Assembly: GCA_016584305.1 (NCBI GenBank)
Contig: JACEEZ010022714.1
Location: forward strand, 809,501 to 873,500
Direction of reading: 5' to 3'
Source of the DNA: Chionoecetes opilio
Lineage: Eukaryota; Arthropoda; Malacostraca; Decapoda; Majidae
DNA: 64,000 bases
Shown here: positions 57,573 through 64,000 of the stretch, in pieces
Numbering within the stretch: position 1 is the first letter of the stretch
Layout of the letters: each line of letters begins with the position of its first letter
Made by a program: the position numbers and the translations under genes
The notes under the pieces: model-generated
Database searches by the model: none
The model's input: only the letters and a program-made list of their open reading frames with translations
What the model was told of the DNA's origin: nothing

Positions 57573-57862
57573 CTCGGTTTTCGAACTTAATTAGTTCCCA
57601 AAAGTTGTTCTAAAACCGAAACACATTTTTCCATAAGAAACAATATAAAATGGATTTATCTGTTCCTGACCCCCAAAATAAGGACCTTTTTTTACAAAAA
57701 TGAAAATTAAACTAACCTAACCTAATCTCACGCTTTAACCTCCTAACTAAAGCCAAATCTGCATTAAATAAGTGTCCGCGGTAAGGGAAGAACAGAGGTG
57801 ATGCAGGTCACAAGAGGAAGAAGAGTGAGGCGCTCGTAAAGACTTGTCTCTCGCCTCCATAT
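57573..57862. mobile_element. One end of a Tigger/pogo-like element
   Basis: TA followed by CAGTCAAACCTCGGTTTTCG and GAACTTAATTAGTTCCCAAA is a typical pogo/Tigger-like left terminus. It passes into a CTAACCTAACC run and a block (TGCAGGTCACAAGAGGAAGA) that also occurs inverted at 50820-50880. The matching right end was not found; it may have been cut off by the element at 57866. Confidence 0.6.
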
Positions 57863-57865
57863 TAG

Positions 57866-58384
57866 TCAAGCAGATTGGTGTATCAATCATAAGAATTGTG
57901 GGTTTAGACGTACAAGCATGAAATTTGGCACAGTCATAGATAATAATCTAATAAATAATTCCAGATATGGACCCACCGCGAAAACGTCCTATGGTAGCTG
58001 TGGCGGCCATTTTACAAAATTACCGTTTTGACCGCGATTATTTTTAACCGGACGACACAAATGCTTCTTAATGTTCTAATGAAATGACTCTAGATACACA
58101 TATATGCCATAATTGTATTCTCCAAATGATCACAATTTGCATTTGTGTTGCCAGCAATGTCAATTAACCCACCAGGGAGCGTAATAAGTGCTGACTCATC
58201 AAATTTCGGAACCTCCGCGTTCAGGAGTCAATGTTTCAGTGAAATTACAGGACCAAATTAACTAGTTGACAGGTAAGTACATATTTATTTTAAGTAAACC
58301 ACTATTATCTATGACTGTGCCAAATTTCATGCTTGTACGTATAAACCCACAATTCTTATGATGGATACACCTATCTGCCTGACT
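57866..58384. mobile_element. MITE with about 80-bp inverted repeats
   Basis: GTATCAATCATAAGAATTGT, GGGTTTAGACGTACAAGCAT and GAAATTTGGCACAGTCATAG at 57880-57945 recur inverted at 58305-58375. The outer parts are GTCAAGCAGATTGGTG and CCTATCTGCCTGAC. The interior of about 350 bp is unique and has no frame. A target duplication is not clear. Confidence 0.85.
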
Positions 58385-58865
58385 TAAAAGTAACAAATTT
58401 AGTAACTGAGCAAATTATTTGGTGGCTAAGAGATAAATACACTTTCGTCATAATTATTAAAATGTTACTGTTTAGCAATATTTTATTTGGTTAAGTTGAC
58501 AAAACGATTATGGTAAATTTAAACAGTTTCGTCTACAACAATACAGTTTGTTAACAATAATCTAAACTCAAAAGTTCTCAACTAATTTCAGCTATGTATA
58601 TAAATACTAATTACAGCAAATATATTGGACTGTTTTTGTAAACGCATTTTAAATACATTATTCCGTAAGTTGTAAGCATTCATCAAGCTTCCAAGATTGA
58701 TTTAGAGAGAAATAGTGAAATAATAAATAGGCTCCCCGTATATAGATATGTCCCATCATCCCAACAATATATACCCAATATATATGAAATGACAACAAGT
58801 TGCTCTGAACATTGAAGATTAGTGATATTGACATTATTAAGCATGAGTAAAGCACTGTAACGGTA
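58385..58865. other. AT-rich non-coding sequence next to the nuclease-like gene
   Basis: No reading frame, repeat or RNA recognised. It follows, on the minus strand, the splice donor at 58871 and is most likely an intron of the gene at 58872-64000. Confidence 0.5.
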
Positions 58866-58871
58866 ACTTAC

Positions 58872-61702
58872 TAGATAGTTCCAGTTTGATCTTGTTTATA
58901 TATACGTCACAATTTTCTCCACCACACTGGCACAAAGCGGTACATTTCAAACTAGCTTGTTTGCACTTGCATCGTCCCTTGCAACCCTTTTTGCATTTAC
59001 AACAAATCAGCTCCCTTGATGAAGTGCTGGCTTCAGAAAGCATGGACCACAGGGGTTTCCCAGTTGTGGGGATCGATCCATCCCCAATCCCCAGGTGAGG
59101 GCAGATCCATAACAACCTTGAGCATGTTTCCCCAGCAGTGGCCACCCGTGTACACAGCCCTCTTGATTTGTTGTACCAGGGCTCCTCTGGTAGGGGGAAT
59201 AGCTTCCATGGCTCGTCCTTTCTTCGTGAAGAGTGCCTGTCGAGCTTCGTCTATGTTGACGAGATTGCTGGTGCGATCGTAGAGAAGAATGGTGAACCGC
59301 TCGAGCACTGCCACAACGTCATCAGAGATGTCTGCTGTCCCCGTGGAGAGATGAACTCCTGGGGGTCAATTCGTCAAATACTTTCCAGGTATCCCAGGCT
59401 GTCTTCTTGCCCCGTGTATTAAATGACGAGTGTGTCACACCCAGTGTATGCATGGAACATCGGGAGGGCCTGTGACTTATCTGGTCCGAGGAATGCTGCA
59501 ATTTCATGTGCTGGAATATACCTGAAGTGCTGGCCTGTCCCAAAGGCCACCCAAAGCTCCTGGATTTTGAGTTTGGTTGTTGCTGCCACAGCCAATACCA
59601 CTACTATATCTGTATCCACCGTACACAGAAGTATTTTCTGAAATCCATCACGGACTGCATCCGCGAGATGTATCATCATTCGTGTATCAGCCTCCTCATG
59701 GTCACATGGGGCAGGATGACTGGTGTCGCGTGCGGGAATGCACGTCACATCTGAACCATCCGTGGTGACTATCTGCTTATCTGATACAAGATGTGTGATG
59801 TGTTTTGTCAAGAAGGCAAACAGTTCTGTTTTGTTTGCATCAATTCTCAGGAACTGCTGCCAATTTCCTGGAAGAACAGTGGATCCGTCAACTCTCCTTC
59901 GAATGCCTTTCCCACGTTTGTCCCTGGCTTGAGATTTCAGGCTGTTGTCACGGTACTGGTCCCAGACTATGTCCACACGACAGGCTCTTTGTAAGTGACC
60001 TTGTATGTGTGGCAAGAATACTTTCAGCGCATAATCATCAAAGGTTTTGGCAGCAACTGGTTTCAGAACGTTCACCAACACTGCCCCGTCAAGGATAGTG
60101 ACGTCAGTATCTGGTTTTGGAGCATCACCTCTGACCTCTGCGCAACTCTCTAGACACACCAATAGATTTGATTTGGTTCCCAGTCGTAACTTCCCAAGCT
60201 GAGATAAAGACGGGGGACATGCTTGGTTTTCATGGCGGAAAAATTCTGCAAGATCACCGTCTCGTGTTTGAGACGCAATGTAGAGTCTTGAGAATAAAGA
60301 GCAGTCACTCTTTAGCGAAGTTACTTGCAAACTTGTCTTGGATTTCTCTCTTGGAGAGGATCGACTAAACAATGGGAGTTTATTCTTCTTTATTGGCTCA
60401 GTAAGAGGTACGGTTCGCTCCAGTAGACGGTCTGCTACGAAGGTCTTGTACTGTTGCTTACCTATCTCCTCAGCCTGTTGAACAGTAGAAACAACAGTTG
60501 GGTCAGCAATGTCTCTTGTGTCCAGCCGCAGCAAGTCTGTACTCTCTTCTAGGAAGGGGTTTCCCATTTCCTCTATTACTTCAACCAGACGTTTGACATG
60601 TTGAGTAAAGATTACCTGTGAACTATTTGTTTGCTCATGGTGGCGTGTGTCTTGATTAATCCTTATTTTCATTCCCTCCATGGATGCTTCAAACTCGGTA
60701 GTCATTCTAACCAGTTCCGGCCCAGCCACCATCCATCTTCTAAGAGCATTTGGATTTTGAGTGAGTCCAACAGCACCACCGTCACTCTTCACAGCAGCAT
60801 TATTTTGCTCATGAGCCTGGTCAATGGCCATGGATGAGAAAACTCGTTTTGTCTTGTGAACTGTGAATTTGCCATTGGTGAATTCAGTAGCAATATCTGG
60901 GTGTGACTTGCTAAGACTCATCATGTCTCGAATGTGGACAGGCACCCATCGTGCATAGTTGGTGTGGTCCATGCTGAAAAACCATGGTGCAAGCTGTGTG
61001 AGGCTGTCCATGTACAGGGGGAAGTTTGCTGTCCTCAGTGACTTGACAAACGTTAAGAGGAGGAGTTCCAGTTGAAGAGTGATGTGCCAGAATTGGAACT
61101 GTGGCACATCTCGAATTCGTTGACCACACCAGTCATCAAAGGATTCAGGATGGCTTTCAGACTCCAGAGACTCTGTGTAAGACTTTGTCAGTAGGATATA
61201 TAAGCTGCTTGCTGTCACTTGATGCACATGTCTGGTTCTTGTAACATGAGATGCATGCAGAAATGAATCTGCAGTTCCAGGAGAAGCAACTTTGGCCTGA
61301 ACCAGGGCTTCTACCCATCCAGCATCTTCCAGCCAGTCTCCGATCACTTTTAGTCCAGCCATCTCTATATGCAGCCCTCCCAAGATGATGACGAAATGAT
61401 CTTCCCTGTACGTTGATGGCCAAGTCCACTGTATCTGCTTGGAGATGGTGTAGAGTGGTTGATCCACAGTGATCACTGGTTTCTGTCCTTGGTTGACTTC
61501 CATCACAGCTTTTTTAATCACGTCCATGGAGTGCCGTATCATACCAACAGACTTGGAGTCGTCCGGAAAGAGGTTAAGTAGTGCTGTGATCGCCGGCAGA
61601 TTATCTTGTCCTGACTCCTTACTGGCATGGTAGGCTGCCCATGATAAGTTACTGTCACTTTGTGGAATTTCTTGATACCTCTGTTTCACAGTATCCAGCC
61701 AT
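58872..61702 (-). pseudogene. Main exon of a PIN/XPG-like, Cys-rich-tailed protein of unknown function, three frameshifts
   Basis: The exon begins after an AG acceptor (61703-61704) and runs 763 codons to a frame break near 59436. Mid-protein block: DQAHEQNNAAVKSDGGAVG. Near residues 670-760 are CDHEEADTRM, CTVDTDIVVV and YTGCDT. The spacing of acidic residues (E-E-x-D, D-x-D, G-x-D) resembles the metal-binding site of XPG/FEN-type PIN nucleases. After further frame changes near 59365 and 59060 the sequence continues with RGKKTAWDTWKVFDE and LERFTILLYDRTSN, and ends in a Cys-rich tail with CKCKKGCKGRCKC. A strong donor (GTAAGT, 58866-58871) follows, so another exon may exist downstream. I recall multi-copy invertebrate proteins of this kind but no established function. 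Nuclease activity is a hypothesis. Confidence 0.7.
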
Positions 61703-61711
61703 CTGTACATT

Positions 61712-61724
61712 TTTATTTATATTT

Positions 61725-61808
<84 letters not shown>
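61712..61808. repeat. (TTTA)n and poly-T tail of the LINE
   Basis: On the plus strand TTTTTATTTATATTTTTATT, then about eight TTTA units and about 45 T. On the sense strand of the gene it reads poly-A followed by repeated AATAAATAAATAAA, so polyadenylation-signal hexamers lie in sense orientation directly upstream of the exon. Confidence 0.95.
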
Positions 61809-61811
<3 letters not shown>

Positions 61812-61927
61812 TCACAAGGATCTGGCCAAGGGCACAACAAAAATGGGTAACACAAAGCCCGCTTAGTTGCCAGTCCCTATAAAGAAGACAGTAAGAGAAT
61901 ACAATAAAAACAAAGGGGTAGGCCAAT

Positions 61928-63732
61928 TTAGTTCGGGAGGTGTCTTGTTACTCTTCTTTTGAAAAGATTTAAGTCATAGGAAAGTGGAAAAATAGAAACA
62001 GGAAGAGAGTTCCAGAGTTTACCAGTGAAAGGGATGGAAGAGTAAAGATACTGATTAACTCTTGCATTAGGAAGATGGACAGAATAGGGATGGGAATGAG
62101 TAGAAAGTCTTGTGCAGCGAGGTCGCGGGAGTGGGGGAGGCATGCAGTTAGCAAGTTCAGAAGAGCAGTGAGCATGAAAATAACGGTAGAAGAGAGCAAG
62201 AGAAGCAACATTGCGGCGGTGATTTAAAGATTGAAGACAGTCTGTCAGAGGAGAGGAGTTGATGAGACGAAAAGCTTTTGACTCAACCCTGTTTAGGAGA
62301 GCTGTATGAGTGGATCCTCCCCAAACATGTGAGACATACTCCATACATGGGCGGATAAGGCCCCTGTAGAGAGCAAGCAATTGGGAGGGAGAAAAAAAAG
62401 GACGCAGATGCCACAGCACACCTAACTTCTTAGAAGCTGTTTTAGCAAGAGATGAGATGTGAGATTTCCAGCTCAGATTTTTAGTAAAGGATAGTCCTAG
62501 AATGTTCATTGTAGAAGGAGGAGACAGTTGAGTGTCATTGAAGAAGAGGGGATAGTTATCTGGTAGGTTTTGTCGAGTAGATAGGTGAAGAAATTGGGTT
62601 TTTGAGGCATTGAACAAAACAAGGTTTGCTTTGCCCCAATCAGAAATAATAGAAAGATCAGAAGTTAGGCGCTCGGTGGCATCTCTCCGTGAATCACTTG
62701 GTTCCTGTTGAGTTGGACGTCTAATAAACGACGTTGAAAAATGCAGGGTAGAATCATCAGCGTAGGAGTGGATAGGGCTTTGAGTTAGACTTAGAAGATC
62801 ATTAATGAATAATAGAAAGAGAGTGGGTGATAGGACAGAACCCTGGGGAACACCACTATTGATAGATTTAGGAGAAGAACAATGTCCGTCTACAGTAGCT
62901 GCAATAGAACGGTTTGAAAGGAAACTTAAAATGAAGGTACAGAGAGAAGGATAGAAACCGAATGAGGGTAGTTTGGAAATTAAAGATTTGTGCCAGACTC
63001 TATCAAAAGCTTTTGATATGTCAAGGGCAACAGCAAAAGTTTCACCGAAACCCCTAAAGGAGGATGACCAAGATTCAGTTAGGAAAGCTAGAAGATCGCC
63101 AGTGAATCGCCCTTTACGGAAACCGTACTGATGATCAGATAGAAGATTGTGAGCAGATAGATGCTTAAGAATCTTCTTATTAAGTATAGATTCAAAAACT
63201 TTAGAAAGGCAGGAAGTCAAAGCTATAGGACGGTAGTTTGAAGGATTAGAACGGTCACCCTTCTTAGGAAGAGGTTGGATGTGAGCAAACTTCCAGCAAG
63301 AAGGAAAGGTGGAAGTAGATAGACATAGACGGAAAAGTTTGACCAGGCAAGGTGCAAGCACAGAAGCACAGTTTTTGAGAACAATAGGAGGGACTCCGTC
63401 AGGACCGTAAGCCTTCCGACGATCTAGGCCAGAAAGGGCAAAGAAAACATCATTCCGAAGGATCTTAATGACAGGCATAATAAAGTTAGAGGGTGGAGGA
63501 GAAGGAGGAACAAGCCCTTCATCAGCCAGAGTGGAATTTTTAGCAAATGTTTGAGCGAAGAGTTCAGCTTTAGAAGTAGATGAGACAGCTGTGGAGCCAT
63601 CTGGGTGAAGCATAGGAGGGAAAGATGAAGAAGAAAAATTGTTAGAGATGTTATTAGCTAGATGCCAGAAGTCACGAGAGGAATTTGATTCAGAAAGATT
63701 TTGACATTTTATGACATGACAAATTAAGCAAA
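61928..63732 (-). CDS. LINE reverse transcriptase (ORF2 part), open to its stop
   Basis: About 600 codons without interruption. RT blocks visible: GPDGVPPIVLKNC, PLPKKGDRSNPSNYRPIAL, QYGFRKGRFTGDLL, VALDISKAFDRVWH, INSGVPQGSVLSPTLFLLFI and the catalytic box SYADDSTLHF. After it come NILGLSF and the C-terminal PCMEYVSHVW block. The endonuclease and the beginning of the ORF are missing through 5' truncation. The ORF appears to start at an ATG at 63757, but its first eight codons are intron sequence outside the LINE. The intact frame indicates recent insertion. Confidence 0.92.
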
Positions 63733-63844
63733 GTACATTAGAATTGTCAGAAAACAATCAAACATTTACTCATGGTATAACAATAATGTTATTGCATCAC
63801 GTTCTTATGGCATGGTATTATGTTAGAATGTTACAAGTACTCAC

Positions 63845-64000
63845 CCATACTCTTGGTGCAATGCCTGGGTGATCTGCCCATCACTCTTCAATGGACCATC
63901 AGCCTTTGGGAGTGGAGGATCCTTCCGAGGTAACACCAGCGGACGAACACAGGTGTAGGACTCTGGGAGCTCTGAGAGTGTAGTGGTAGTAGATGGCTGT
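63845..64000 (-). CDS. Upstream exon of the same gene (partial at window edge)
   Basis: On the minus strand an open frame enters from the window edge (TTTTLSELPESYTCVRP, then LPRKDPPLPKADGPLKSDG) and ends at a donor, exon base 63845 followed by GTGAGTA. The split codon joins in phase with the acceptor at 61702 to continue into WLDTVKQRY. The 2142-bp intron is almost entirely made of a LINE; without it the intron would be 114 bp. The N-terminus lies outside the window. Confidence 0.7.

Larger units (their letters stand above)
61712..63732 (-). mobile_element. 5'-truncated LINE (jockey/CR1-type) in an intron
   Basis: A 7-bp target duplication, GTACATT, stands at 61705-61711 and 63733-63739. 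On the minus strand the element starts inside the region just before RT, contains a full RT and C-terminus, and ends with a 3' UTR and a tail of about 45 A followed by AAAT/AAATA repeats. Truncation of the 5' end and an A-rich tail are typical of target-primed reverse transcription. It lies in the same orientation as the host gene. Confidence 0.88.

Noticed and set aside
61641..61866. Plus-strand Phe/Leu-rich frame resembling membrane segments
   Set aside because: It is the translation of the (TTTA)n and poly-T tail of the LINE.

Overview
The window looks like nuclear DNA of an arthropod, most likely a decapod crustacean. Short interstitial runs of the arthropod telomere motif (TTAGG/CCTAA) occur throughout, one gene has spliceosomal introns, and nearly every recognisable protein comes from a eukaryotic transposable element (Gypsy, BEL/Pao, two kinds of LINE, hAT, Mutator, piggyBac-like and pogo/Tigger-like). 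I saw no bacterial genes, tRNA, rRNA or CRISPR. The taxon is an inference; no host single-copy gene is present that would fix it.

Left part (1-22.9 kb): a nest of insertions. A decayed Gypsy relic (about 700-2932) is followed by a BEL/Pao element whose start codon is at 3295. The BEL gag is split by an 8.8-kb Gypsy element (3365-12165, minus strand, two 536-bp LTRs that look identical, target duplication GAGG). That Gypsy element itself carries a 1170-bp non-autonomous hAT element (8369-9538, 8-bp target duplication TCGTGACC). The BEL pol resumes at 12166, is cut at about 14965 by a minus-strand endonuclease-type LINE and again at 17453-20383 by a hAT-like element, and its RNase H, integrase and C-terminal parts can still be read at 20384-22720.

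Middle (about 15-36.5 kb): the base sequence changes character abruptly, with stretched homopolymers and constant frameshifts, as in an unpolished long-read patch. Within it, about 6.5-7.3 kb of sequence is present twice in tandem (22930-29430 and 29431-36690), with a further fragment at 37287-37460. No convincing gene is seen there.

Right-middle (36.7-58.4 kb): a mosaic of DNA transposons in clean sequence. The main one is a 3.4-kb Mutator-like element (38170-41592) whose spliced transposase joins a PHD finger, a FLYWCH zinc finger and a DDE/MULE catalytic core, and whose ends are tandem arrays of a GAATGCACCA-type repeat. Others are a nested 1.7-kb element holding a 736-bp palindrome and a MITE with three CTCF-like motifs (42338-44046), two TTAA-flanked elements (47457-48141, 49120-49794), a 3.4-kb nearly complete palindrome (51132-54572) whose uninterrupted target is also in the window, a pogo/Tigger-like element (55315-56893), and other MITEs.

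Right end (58.87-64 kb, minus strand): a multi-exon gene of unknown function with a candidate PIN/XPG-like acidic nuclease motif set and a C-terminal cysteine-rich tail, broken by three frameshifts. A 2.0-kb 5'-truncated LINE sits in its 3'-most visible intron, inserted between the pyrimidine tract and the AG of the splice acceptor.
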